This document shows, one piece after another, positions 9,642 to 17,885 of a DNA stretch of 64,000 nt; within the stretch, counting starts at the first letter, position 1, and the number at the start of each line of letters is the position of its first letter. The notes below the pieces were generated by a model that saw nothing but the letters and a program-made list of their open reading frames with translations, did no database searches and was not told the origin of the DNA. Origin of the DNA: Oscillospiraceae bacterium (GTDB lineage: Bacteria > Bacillota > Clostridia > Oscillospirales > Ruminococcaceae); contig JAFVOU010000021.1 of assembly GCA_017505635.1 (NCBI GenBank), positions 42,666 through 106,665 of the forward strand, written 5' to 3'. The position numbers and the translations under genes were made by a program.

Positions 9642-9721
9642 TCAGAGAACACACTACATATTTCATCTTTTTTGTACACTTTGTTTAAATTTTAACCCGT
9701 AATTTATCCAAATTGTACAAA

Positions 9722-9735
9722 TGTGATAAATCACA
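9722..9735. promoter_or_regulatory. TGTGATAAATCACA palindrome between oppA and the LysR gene
   Basis: A perfect 14-bp palindrome in the 350-bp divergent region. It could be the LysR operator (such regulators bind interrupted palindromes between divergent genes) or a site for a CRP/FNR-type protein. It lies about 60 bp upstream of the LysR-gene -35 box. No confident oppA promoter was found; the rest of the region shows nothing else. Confidence 0.4.
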
Positions 9736-9796
9736 CCGTTAAAAAGATGACATCCTTGTGCAATTTTCTCATATCAATATTATATATGTTTTGGTA

Positions 9797-9825
9797 TTTA
9801 CAAACAATTCCTTTTAGTGTATAAT
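9797..9825 (+). promoter_or_regulatory. Sigma-A promoter of the LysR-type gene
   Basis: TTTACA (9797-9802), a 17-bp spacer and TATAAT (9820-9825), about 105 bp upstream of the start codon. Confidence 0.75.
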
Positions 9826-9931
9826 TTATTCCAAACAAGAATAGTTTATGGAATACTTTGTAACTTTTTTGTAATCATTCTTTTTTATTTAAACAACACA
9901 GTATTTCCGGTTTATAATATGAGGTGAAAAC

Positions 9932-10852
9932 ATGGACATAGTTCAGTTAAAATATTTTATTGCGGTGGCTGAAAACGGAAGTTTCTCCGAAGCAGCCGAA
10001 GTAATGTTCAGTGCACAGTCCACTGTTTCAAAACAGATTGCTGCACTCGAAAAGGAACTTAACGTTCAGCTGTTTGACCGTTCCAAAAGGCGTATCTCCC
10101 TTACCGAACACGGAACTTTTTTTCTTAACCATGCACAGATACTTCTTGGCAATTACAACGATATGCTTAAAGAACTCGAAAGCATTACTGCCACTGATGA
10201 TAATTCTGTTGTCATACGGGCTACTGCCGCTATGCTTCCATATAATATGCTGAATTACATATCTCTTTTCAGAAATGCCGAGCCTTGGGCCAATGTAATG
10301 GTTGAAGAATTTGACGGCGAAGATATTATGCAGATGCTCAGGGACAGCGAGTGCGATATGGCATTTTTCCGCGTGGGCAAGTTTGATGACGAACATTACG
10401 AAAAGCTGCCCGTACTTACAGAAAAATATATTGCTGTTCTGCCGGCAAATCATCCTCTGGCAAAACAGAAAAGCATTTCTCTTTCGCAGTTAAACAACGA
10501 GAAATTTATTTTATTCAGACAGAATTCCTGCCTGCACCGGAACGCCGTAAATGCCTGTCTGGATATGGGCTTTGAACCAAATGTAATTGCAACAAGCAAC
10601 CATACCACAAATATTTTTGAAATGGTCGGCATGAATATGGGGGTTTCTCTGCTTCTGCAGAAAGGCACAGAACATTATATGAACGAAAGTTTTTCAAAAA
10701 GCGTATCCCTTGTGCCTCTTGACGAAGCTTTCACTGTAGAAGTAGCTTTTGCAAGATATAAAAAACATCACCACACAAAAGCATCCCAGGCACTTTGGGA
10801 TTTCATACGGAATACCATTGAATCAAACAATCAGAATATTAACGAATGTTAA
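9932..10852 (+). CDS. LysR-family transcriptional regulator
   Basis: A 306-residue DNA-binding regulator. The N-terminal winged helix-turn-helix (about residues 1-60) is clear: 'FIAVAENGSFSEAAEVM' followed by 'STVSKQIAALEKELNVQLF'. The rest is the periplasmic-binding-protein-like effector domain. A ribosome site 'tgaggtgaaa' precedes the ATG. It is divergent from oppA with shared upstream DNA, so control of peptide uptake is the first guess, though LysR genes may also act elsewhere. The effector is unknown. It ends at a terminator shared with the convergent mgsA. Confidence 0.9.
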   Translation: MDIVQLKYFIAVAENGSFSEAAEVMFSAQSTVSKQIAALEKELNVQLFDRSKRRISLTEHGTFFLNHAQILLGNYNDMLKELESITATDDNSVVIRATAAMLPYNMLNYISLFRNAEPWANVMVEEFDGEDIMQMLRDSECDMAFFRVGKFDDEHYEKLPVLTEKYIAVLPANHPLAKQKSISLSQLNNEKFILFRQNSCLHRNAVNACLDMGFEPNVIATSNHTTNIFEMVGMNMGVSLLLQKGTEHYMNESFSKSVSLVPLDEAFTVEVAFARYKKHHHTKASQALWDFIRNTIESNNQNINEC

Positions 10853-10891
10853 TTATTATAATATAATACATAAATATAACGCAAAAATAAG

Positions 10892-10928
10892 AATGGCCTG
10901 CCGGTAACCGGCAAGCCATTTTGTTTTT
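10892..10928. terminator. Bidirectional terminator between the LysR gene and mgsA
   Basis: A strong GC-rich hairpin with arms 'aatggcctgccggt' and 'accggcaagccatt' at 10892-10920 is followed by TTGTTTTT on plus and by a shorter T-rich stretch on minus. Confidence 0.85.
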
Positions 10929-10930
10929 AT

Positions 10931-11338
10931 TTATCTGTTATATTTCGGATTAACAATATTTCTCCAGTCAAGGTCACCGCGTTCAAGACCATGAATAAGA
11001 ACCTCTGCTGTTGCAATATTGGTTGCCACCGGAATGTTGTTTTCATCACACAGACGCAGCAACTCTTTATCACTTGGTTCGTTTGCTCGTGCCATTGTAT
11101 CACGGAAGAATAACAGCATATCAATTTCGTTATACTGCAGTCTTGCAGCTATCTGTTCTGCCCCACCCTGTGAACCGCTGTAAAAACAGTGCACATTAAG
11201 GTCTGCTGCTTCTGACACACGCTTACCTGTTATGCCTGTGGCAAGGATTGTGTGTTTTGACAATATACCCCTGTAAGCAATGCAAAACTGTACCATAAGT
11301 TCTTTTTTCTGGTCATGGGCTATAATCGCTATATTCAT
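10931..11338 (-). CDS. mgsA: Methylglyoxal synthase
   Basis: Converts dihydroxyacetone phosphate to methylglyoxal and phosphate, a bypass of lower glycolysis when sugar phosphates build up. The 135 residues match the small MGS fold: 'IAIIAHDQKK' at the start (substrate-binding His/Asp/Lys), 'ILATGITGK' (phosphate binding), 'SGSQGGAEQIAARL' and the catalytic-Asp loop 'LLFFRD', where most bacteria have FFWD or FFRD. Its place 14 bp after minD is a recurrent Clostridia arrangement, but a functional reason is not evident. Confidence 0.93.
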   Translation of the reverse strand: MNIAIIAHDQKKELMVQFCIAYRGILSKHTILATGITGKRVSEAADLNVHCFYSGSQGGAEQIAARLQYNEIDMLLFFRDTMARANEPSDKELLRLCDENNIPVATNIATAEVLIHGLERGDLDWRNIVNPKYNR

Positions 11339-11352
11339 TGTCTTTTCCTCCG

Positions 11353-12084
11353 CTATTTAACAATTATCTGCACATGGCTGCCATTTAAACGTTCTACCAT
11401 GGATGAAAATACTTTCTGACTTACACTACCCGCTGCCAATGGTCTGCCTGTCATAGCAGACAGGTGCAGCTGTTCATCTGCCGGGACAACCCCCAGAAGC
11501 TGTGCACAGCATGCGTCAATTATGCTGTCACCGTCTTCAAAACCCGAATGACGGAATGTCTCTTTATTATACTTATTTATAATCAGTCTGACATCCCTGA
11601 TTCCGTTGTAATATATTTCGTCAGAAACAATTCTTGCATCTCTTACACTTATTGCATCGGGTGTTGCAACAACAACTGCCATATTGGAAACTGCCAGAGC
11701 TGCATTGAATGCTTCTCCTGTTCCTGCTGCAGTATCGAGAATAATATAGTCATAATCATTGTATATGCTGTCTGTAAAAGCTTTGAGATTATGCAGAGAT
11801 ACCCCGTTTTTTCTGCCCGGAGCTGCCATAATATGCAATTTGTCTGTACGCGGACTTGTAACAATCGCTTTGTCTGCCGTACAGCTTCCATCCAGCACAT
11901 CACCTATGTCATATACAGCCATTTCGCTTATTCCGGAAATGACATCTATACTGCGAAAACCCATATCAAGTTCTGTAAGAAAGGTTCTGTATCCTTTTAA
12001 AGCAAGTTCATGTGACAGAAAGGTTGCAACTGTGCTTTTGCCTGTTCCACCCTTGCCGGATGCTACCATTATAACACGAGCCAT
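11353..12084 (-). CDS. minD: MinD-like septum-site ATPase
   Basis: A 243-residue ParA/MinD-family ATPase. The deviant Walker A GKGGTGKS is at about residues 10-17 and the switch stretch 'YIILDTAAG' carries the second Asp. 'MGFRSIDVISGIS' and 'ATPDAISVRDA' follow MinD more closely than ParA. MinD normally recruits MinC to block FtsZ rings at wrong sites. Its position between mrdA and mgsA fits the common Clostridia order mreBCD-mrdA-minC-minD-(minE)-(rodA)-mgsA, but minC, minE and rodA are not here. The C-terminus ('SSMVERLNGSHVQIIVK') is not an obvious copy of the usual MinD membrane-targeting helix. ATG with GGAGG 4 bp upstream. Confidence 0.8.
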   Translation of the reverse strand: MARVIMVASGKGGTGKSTVATFLSHELALKGYRTFLTELDMGFRSIDVISGISEMAVYDIGDVLDGSCTADKAIVTSPRTDKLHIMAAPGRKNGVSLHNLKAFTDSIYNDYDYIILDTAAGTGEAFNAALAVSNMAVVVATPDAISVRDARIVSDEIYYNGIRDVRLIINKYNKETFRHSGFEDGDSIIDACCAQLLGVVPADEQLHLSAMTGRPLAAGSVSQKVFSSMVERLNGSHVQIIVK

Positions 12085-12115
12085 CTTTCCTCCGGTAAAT
12101 ATATATTACTTTTTT

Positions 12116-12145
12116 AGTATAACATATATTTACAAATATTTACAA
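12116..12145 (-). promoter_or_regulatory. Candidate promoter of minD-mgsA
   Basis: On the minus strand, TTGTAA (12140-12145), an 18-bp spacer and TATACT (12116-12121), 30 bp upstream of the minD start, in the 138-bp gap after mrdA. Confidence 0.6.
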
Positions 12146-12222
12146 CATATTTTGCTGATTAATTTAAAAATATTGCAAAATGTTTTCTTTAATCCTTATA
12201 TTTTTAAGTTATATTTGTAACA

Positions 12223-14403
12223 TCAGTTCGCAGGTGCTTCTGTGTTCTGAACAGGCTGTACGCCACCCTGCGGCACTGTTTCCTCCTGCGGAACTGCATT
12301 TTGCATATTATTCTGCTGTTCCGGTGAATCCTGTGTATTTTCAGCAGTCTGACCTTCTGCATTTTCTTCAGCTGCAGACATTTTTTCTTCTCTGATTATA
12401 TTCATCCAGTCAGGGTTTTGTCTCAACTCCTCAAGACGGTAATATTCTTCAAATATTCCCCTTACCGTTTCAGCAAGATAATAACCGTTACCCGCTTTTT
12501 CCGCCACAATTGCAACAGCTATTTCCGGTGCTTCAACAGGTCCGTATGCCATCATTGTCGCATTGTAATAGCCGTCTGCAACCTGTGCTGTACCTGTTTT
12601 TGAAGCGACCCCATACGGAAGCCCTTCAAGAAACTGTCTTGCGCTGCCTTCTGTGGAAGCCATAAGCATACCTTTTTCAACAATTTCGTAAGAATTGTTT
12701 TTGTCAGGAAGTTCTGACAGTATCGTTATAGGTGTCTGATATACAGTATGCCCTTCCATTGAAACTATCGAATCCACGATATGTGTATTAAGACGTTTGC
12801 CGTCATTTGCTATTGTTGCCGCGTATGTTGCAAGCTGTACCGGTGTTATAGCGGTATCAAGCTGACCGATAGCTGCCTGAATAACGTTACCAACCTGCCA
12901 TGTTCCGCCAAAGCTCTCGGTATATTCAGGATTTGAAATAACACCTGTGCGCTCGGATATTTCAAGACCGGTTTTAACACCCATACCCATATGATTTGCA
13001 ATTTCGTTAAGCTTTTCTATACCAAGCTGTCTGCCAAGGTCAAAGAAGAAACAGTTGCAGGAAACTTTAAGTGCTTCCTTAACATTTATTGTTCCGTGTG
13101 CTCTGCCGTTTGCACAGCTTGGAGTGTAGCTTGGTGCATAATACATATATTTACCGGTACAGGTATAGGTGGTGTCTTCCTCTATAAGTCCTTCCTGCAA
13201 AGCTGCAATAGCCACTGCACATTTAAAAACAGAACCCGGTCGGTAAACACCCTGTGTAACACGGTTGAACAGCGGATTTGTAGGGTCGTTTGCATATTCG
13301 GAATAGTTTTCATTATATTTTGTCAGGTCATAATCCGGATAGCTGGCGGTTGCAAGTATACCGCCTGTTTTTACATCTATTACAACCGCAGAAATACCTT
13401 CGGCATCACGTCCCCATTCCTTGTCGGGATTTCTGTGCAGAACCTCCATCTGGTGTTCCAGCAGCTCTGTCAGCTTTTCCTGCAGCTGATAGTCCAGTGT
13501 AAGTCTGACAGTATTTCCTTCACTTGGCGAGTCAAGTATCTGCTTGTTTGTTATTTCGCCATACATATTGCGCTCTATCTGCACACTGCCGTCAGTACCT
13601 TTAAGATAACTTTCGTAAAGTTTTTCAAGGCCGGATTTGCCCAGGGTGTCGGTCATTTTATATCCCTGGTCCTTAAGTTCGGCATATTCCTCAGCCCATA
13701 TAATACCTACTGTGCCAAGAATATGCGGCAGAATTTCACCGTCCGCATAATATCTTTTGCTTGTGTCGTAAATCTCGATACCCGAAAGCTGTCGGGAATT
13801 TTCGGTTATAACCGCAACTGTTTTTTCTCCGACATCTTTTGCTATTGTAAACGGAGTGCTGAGAGAATACCCTTCCCTCTCCATTGTATAGCGTATACCG
13901 CCTACCCTGCGCCACATGTCCTTTGGAATATCCTGCAGGTCATACCGTTCTGCAAGTTTTTCTATGATATCATTTTCCGTTGCATATATATTGAGCTCAA
14001 GGGTTTTTCGTACCCATTCGACTTCGGATTCTTCACCGTCAATAAATGCATAAGGATATTCCTTTTCAAGAGGAAGGATATCATTTACATCTTCACCGTT
14101 CTTCTCCAGAATATCCAGTGCCTTTATTATCATCTGGTTAAGCTGTTCGCCTTTGAGATACGCACGATTGAGTGTTACGTTAAAAACAATCTGACTGGAG
14201 GCGAAAGGTGTGCCGTATTTATCCACTATGTCTCCGCGTGCTGCCGATAAGGTCTGTTCAAAAATAACAGATGTATTGGAACTTTCGAAATGTTTTTCGC
14301 CCTCGATAATCTGATACTGTACAAGCTTTGTTGCAAAAAGCAAAAAAACCAAACCAACAAACGCAGAAAGTATCTTTATTCTGAAACCTAATTCTTTTTT
14401 CAA
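12223..14403 (-). CDS. mrdA: Penicillin-binding protein 2, elongation transpeptidase
   Basis: Class B PBP, 726 residues, crosslinks peptidoglycan for the rod complex. It has one N-terminal membrane helix (about 9-27), a dimerisation/pedestal domain and a transpeptidase domain with the active-site Ser391 in 'GSVFK', the SxN motif as 'SCN' shortly after, and the KTG motif at Lys602 in 'ASKTGTAQV'. The C-terminal 55 residues are rich in Gln, Asn, Glu and Pro and probably disordered. The start is TTG, with a 'gaggt' site upstream; the gap to mreD is only 3 bp. No rodA (SEDS partner) lies nearby. Confidence 0.92.
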   Translation of the reverse strand: MKKELGFRIKILSAFVGLVFLLFATKLVQYQIIEGEKHFESSNTSVIFEQTLSAARGDIVDKYGTPFASSQIVFNVTLNRAYLKGEQLNQMIIKALDILEKNGEDVNDILPLEKEYPYAFIDGEESEVEWVRKTLELNIYATENDIIEKLAERYDLQDIPKDMWRRVGGIRYTMEREGYSLSTPFTIAKDVGEKTVAVITENSRQLSGIEIYDTSKRYYADGEILPHILGTVGIIWAEEYAELKDQGYKMTDTLGKSGLEKLYESYLKGTDGSVQIERNMYGEITNKQILDSPSEGNTVRLTLDYQLQEKLTELLEHQMEVLHRNPDKEWGRDAEGISAVVIDVKTGGILATASYPDYDLTKYNENYSEYANDPTNPLFNRVTQGVYRPGSVFKCAVAIAALQEGLIEEDTTYTCTGKYMYYAPSYTPSCANGRAHGTINVKEALKVSCNCFFFDLGRQLGIEKLNEIANHMGMGVKTGLEISERTGVISNPEYTESFGGTWQVGNVIQAAIGQLDTAITPVQLATYAATIANDGKRLNTHIVDSIVSMEGHTVYQTPITILSELPDKNNSYEIVEKGMLMASTEGSARQFLEGLPYGVASKTGTAQVADGYYNATMMAYGPVEAPEIAVAIVAEKAGNGYYLAETVRGIFEEYYRLEELRQNPDWMNIIREEKMSAAEENAEGQTAENTQDSPEQQNNMQNAVPQEETVPQGGVQPVQNTEAPAN

Positions 14404-14406
14404 AAT

Positions 14407-14934
14407 TTACCTCGCGTCAAATTTTTTGAATCTGCTTTGTATTGCAGAAATTATTCTGTAATATAAAACCGAAAATGCCACTGAATAACAACTTGATAAA
14501 AAAACCATTTTAAAAAACACCATAAACACATTTTTGTGTCCCGGCAGAATATAACTGAAGAAAAAATCCAGTGCAAGTATCACAAATGTGCATACAAAGG
14601 ACAATGCCACCGTATTGCGGTAGTTTGCCTGAAACACAAATTTCACCAGTATGGTGCAGATTACACAGGCTATTATAATCGGTATGGTGTACAGCCCGAC
14701 AATTCTGCCTGCAGAAAGTTCCATAAGAAGACCTGCAACAACATATACAATCAATGAGTAGCCGTCTTCTTCCAGCATAGCAAGGTTAATACAGAACGGA
14801 ATGATAAAAACCGGTTTTACTCCCCATATCTGCAAAAACCCCGGTGTTCCCTGCAAAATATAAAGCACAAATACACACAGTGTAAGCAACATATATTTAA
14901 TTGTCTGTTCCAGAGTGTTTTTTCTGCTGTTCAT
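14407..14934 (-). CDS. mreD: Rod shape-determining protein MreD
   Basis: Integral membrane partner of MreC in the elongation complex; 175 residues with about five hydrophobic segments. The family is poorly conserved, so the call rests on size, hydrophobicity, the motif 'GLLMELSAGRIVGLYTIP' and the position between mreC and mrdA. ATG with GGGAGAG. Confidence 0.85.
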   Translation of the reverse strand: MNSRKNTLEQTIKYMLLTLCVFVLYILQGTPGFLQIWGVKPVFIIPFCINLAMLEEDGYSLIVYVVAGLLMELSAGRIVGLYTIPIIIACVICTILVKFVFQANYRNTVALSFVCTFVILALDFFFSYILPGHKNVFMVFFKMVFLSSCYSVAFSVLYYRIISAIQSRFKKFDAR

Positions 14935-14948
14935 CGAGCTCTCCCGGT

Positions 14949-15767
14949 TTAATAATTTTTAATGACAAAAACTGTTTTTACTTCGGCTATTTCGCTTACC
15001 GGTTTTACAACCGCATAACTGTAATTGCCTGACGAATCGGTTTCCACTTTTTCGACAGTGCCTACAATCAGATTTTCAGGAAAAATTTCTCCCATTCCTG
15101 TGGTGCTTACAATATCTCCCTCTTTTGCCTGTGTGTTTTTCGGCAGATATTTTATAAGGGTTTTTCCCTCATCGGAATATTCACTTGAACCGTTTACAAT
15201 CCCCGTATCTCTTGTGCTGCTGACAAAGCATGCCACATTCACAGACGGATTTAAAACAGTTGAAACCCTTGCATAGTTGGGCCCTGTTTCCACAACAACA
15301 CCCACAACACCAACAGAAGACATAACAACGTCATTTTCTTCAATGCCGTCATTTCTGCCTGCATCTATTGTAAAAGAGCAGAATTTTTCCAGCCCGTCAC
15401 GGCCGATTACCGATGCAGCCGCAACTTCATATTCAGGGTTTTCTTCCTTGATTTCAAGAAACTCTTTATACTGCTCATTTTCCATTTTGATTTTATCGTA
15501 ATCAATCTGATTCTGCATCAGCTTTTTGTTTTCTTCTTTAAGTGCTTCGTTTTCGGCAATTATTTCGTCAATATTTATGTTTCTGTCCTTCCAGACAGAA
15601 AATTTATCCGAAACCCGTGCTGTTGCCTGTTTGAAAGGCACAGATACTGCTCCCAGAATTTCCTGAGGCAAAGTCGTAAGCTTTCCGTTTACTCCTGCAT
15701 AAAGAGCCATGCCTGCCAGCACTATTATAACCGCTGCAACAATTTTAAAAGTATTCTTTTTAAACAA
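14949..15767 (-). CDS. mreC: Rod shape-determining protein MreC
   Basis: Bitopic scaffold that links MreB filaments to wall enzymes; 272 residues. It has an N-terminal membrane helix (about 9-27), a coiled coil (about 68-105, 'IDEIIAENEALKEENKKLM') and the two-barrel extracytoplasmic domain with 'VIGRDGLEKFCSFTIDAG' and 'VVGVVVETGPNYARV'. The start codon is TTG, seven bases after GAGGAG; no ATG fits. Spacing to mreD is 14 bp. Confidence 0.92.
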   Translation of the reverse strand: MFKKNTFKIVAAVIIVLAGMALYAGVNGKLTTLPQEILGAVSVPFKQATARVSDKFSVWKDRNINIDEIIAENEALKEENKKLMQNQIDYDKIKMENEQYKEFLEIKEENPEYEVAAASVIGRDGLEKFCSFTIDAGRNDGIEENDVVMSSVGVVGVVVETGPNYARVSTVLNPSVNVACFVSSTRDTGIVNGSSEYSDEGKTLIKYLPKNTQAKEGDIVSTTGMGEIFPENLIVGTVEKVETDSSGNYSYAVVKPVSEIAEVKTVFVIKNY

Positions 15768-15881
15768 TTCAATGCTCCTCTGTTCTGTAAAATTGTTATT
15801 TTTGTTTTACAAAATTCCGCATATGTTAAAATTGCAAGCCTTTGCTACACAAATATCAAAGGCTTGCAAAAATTTTGCTTA

Positions 15882-16904
15882 TTAAAGTTTTCTTGTGTCT
15901 GCCTGCAGAACATCACCAAGTGTTTCCATATGGTCAAGCACATAACCTGTACCGTTTGCAACACAGTCCAGTGGATTTTCTGCAATGTAAACATCAATGC
16001 CTGTTTCCTGGCTGATAAGTTTATCAAGACCTTTAAGCAAAGCACCGCCGCCTGTAAGTGTAATACCGTTGCTGATGATGTCTGCTGCAAGTTCAGGCGG
16101 TGTTCTTTCCAGAGTTTCTTTTATAGCTTCGATGATTTTTTCCAGAGATTCCTGCAGAGCTTCTCTTACATCTTCGCTTGTAACTTCAATATTTTTTGGC
16201 AGACCGTTGATAAGGTTGCGGCCTTTAACTTCCAGTTTAAGTTCTTCATCAAGTTTGAAAGCTGTACCGATTTCGATTTTAATCTGTTCTGCTGTTCTTT
16301 CACCGATGAGAAGGTTGAATTTTCTTTTGATGTATGCAATGATAGCCGCATCAAATTCGTCGCCGCCTGTTCTTACACTCTTGGACTGAACAATGCCGTT
16401 GAGAGCAATAACAGCAACTTCGCTTGTGCCGCCGCCGATATCAACAACCATATTGCCTGTTGCTTCCTGTACAGGAAGTTTTGCACCGATAGCTGCTGCC
16501 ATTGGTTCTTCAATAATCATAACCTGACCTGCACCTGCTGCGATGGAAGCTTCTTTAACAGCACGTCTTTCAACTTCTGTAACACCGGATGGAATGCAGA
16601 TAACTATACGCGGCTTGAAAAGAAGGGATGTACCGCAAGCTTTTTTGATAAAAATTCTCAGCATACTTGCTGTAACATCAAAGTCTGCGATAACACCGTC
16701 TTTAAGCGGACGAACAACCATGATAGAACCTGGTGTACGGCCGATAACTTCTTTAGCTTCGTTACCTACAAATTTAACTGTGTCATTTTTTGTATCTACT
16801 GCAACAACACTTGGTTCGCGCATAATAACCCCTTTGCCTTTCATAAAAACAAGGGTGTTTGCTGTGCCAAGGTCGATACCAACGTCTTTAGTAAAACCTA
16901 ACAT
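15882..16904 (-). CDS. mreB: Rod shape-determining protein MreB
   Basis: Actin-like protein that organises lateral wall synthesis. The 340 residues hold the phosphate-1 loop ('DVGIDLGTANTLV'), the connector region 'GNEAKEVIGRTPG', phosphate-2 ('MVVDIGGGTSEVAVI') and the adenosine motif ('TLTGGGALLKGLD'). The ATG at 16904 is preferred because an 'aaaaggag' site lies 6 bp upstream; an ATG seven codons earlier would include this site in the coding frame. A 114-bp gap separates it from mreC. Confidence 0.95.
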   Translation of the reverse strand: MLGFTKDVGIDLGTANTLVFMKGKGVIMREPSVVAVDTKNDTVKFVGNEAKEVIGRTPGSIMVVRPLKDGVIADFDVTASMLRIFIKKACGTSLLFKPRIVICIPSGVTEVERRAVKEASIAAGAGQVMIIEEPMAAAIGAKLPVQEATGNMVVDIGGGTSEVAVIALNGIVQSKSVRTGGDEFDAAIIAYIKRKFNLLIGERTAEQIKIEIGTAFKLDEELKLEVKGRNLINGLPKNIEVTSEDVREALQESLEKIIEAIKETLERTPPELAADIISNGITLTGGGALLKGLDKLISQETGIDVYIAENPLDCVANGTGYVLDHMETLGDVLQADTRKL

Positions 16905-16967
16905 CTGTTTTCTCCTTTTACCCATACTTATATTAATTATTTATTTTTATACTTTAAGACAGCCTAT

Positions 16968-16996
16968 ATGATAACACAAAAGATTTTGCTTTGCAA
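16968..16996 (-). promoter_or_regulatory. Candidate mreB promoter
   Basis: Minus strand TTGCAA (16991-16996), 17-bp spacer, TATCAT (16968-16973), in the gap between maf and mreB, about 60 bp before the mreB start. Confidence 0.55.
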
Positions 16997-17024
16997 TTAT
17001 TTCCCTAAAGTTTTCATAAATATT

Positions 17025-17597
17025 TTAAATTGCCTTAATAATTTTGAGCAATTTATTCAGTTTTGCCACAGGAAGTCCCACAACAGTGTGATAATTGCCG
17101 TGAATTTTTGATATATATCCTGACATAAAGCCCTGAATTGCATAACCGCCGGCTTTATCATAAGGTTCGTCGGTAAGCACATATCTTTTTATTGTTTCAT
17201 CATCAATATAATCCACATACACTTTTGTTGTATCCACAAAAGAATAGATTATTCCTCTGCAGCATACACTCACCGCTGTGTGCACCATATGCGTGTTGTC
17301 AGACAGGCTTTTTATCATATTGTACGCATCGGCTGTATCCTTTGGCTTTTCCAGTATTTTACCGTTTAAATCCACCACTGTATCGCTTGCGATTACAACT
17401 GCATTTTTATCTGCATATCCCGCAGCAACAGTCCTGCATTTTTCTCTTGAAAGCACCAGTGTGCGCTGTTTTGCATCTGTAATTTTTACAGTGCTTTCAT
17501 CAAAATCAGGCACTGAACATTCAAAATCCGGAACTATCGCCTTAAGCAGTTCCCTTCGGCGCGGTGATGCGGATGCCAGTATAAATTTCATATCCAT
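17025..17597 (-). CDS. maf: Maf family nucleotide pyrophosphatase
   Basis: A 190-residue house-cleaning enzyme that hydrolyses non-canonical nucleoside triphosphates (dTTP/UTP-type in the YhdE branch). The signature 'ILASASPRRRELL' opens the protein, and 'VIASDTVVDLNG' with the catalytic Asp, 'EKPKD' and 'GGYAIQG' follow. The start overlaps the region of the upstream stop codon with no ribosome site of its own, so it is probably coupled to the DUF4321 gene. Placement before mreB is common in Firmicutes. Confidence 0.92.
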   Translation of the reverse strand: MDMKFILASASPRRRELLKAIVPDFECSVPDFDESTVKITDAKQRTLVLSREKCRTVAAGYADKNAVVIASDTVVDLNGKILEKPKDTADAYNMIKSLSDNTHMVHTAVSVCCRGIIYSFVDTTKVYVDYIDDETIKRYVLTDEPYDKAGGYAIQGFMSGYISKIHGNYHTVVGLPVAKLNKLLKIIKAI

Positions 17598-17598
17598 A

Positions 17599-17859
17599 TT
17601 ATCTGTTGTGTCTGTATATAAACATTGCGATGGAGATTGTAATGATATGCGCTACAGTAAGTGACATTGAAAAGCCGAATGTAAGTGTGAATATTGCAAG
17701 GTCAATTACTGCAGGGCTGTTTGGTGAAAAGCCTATTGTCTGTCCGTATGCCAGCCAGCCCAAAGCGCCTGAACCTGCGCACAGGTTCGCTATGATAGAA
17801 CCTGTTATAATACCTGCAATAAGGTAAAACAGGAAAAAGAAATCTCTTTTCATCTTCAT
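17599..17859 (-). CDS. DUF4321-type small membrane protein
   Basis: An 86-residue protein with two hydrophobic segments (about 8-30 and 55-80). The layout, with 'GIITGSIIANL' in the first helix and 'DLAIFTLTFGFSMSLTVAH' before the second, together with its place next to maf and mreB, fits the DUF4321 family of Clostridia. Function unknown; context suggests the envelope. It directly precedes maf, with only one base between its stop codon and the maf start. Confidence 0.7.
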   Translation of the reverse strand: MKMKRDFFFLFYLIAGIITGSIIANLCAGSGALGWLAYGQTIGFSPNSPAVIDLAIFTLTFGFSMSLTVAHIITISIAMFIYRHNR

Positions 17860-17885
17860 TTTTATCCTCGTTATATAAATTTATT

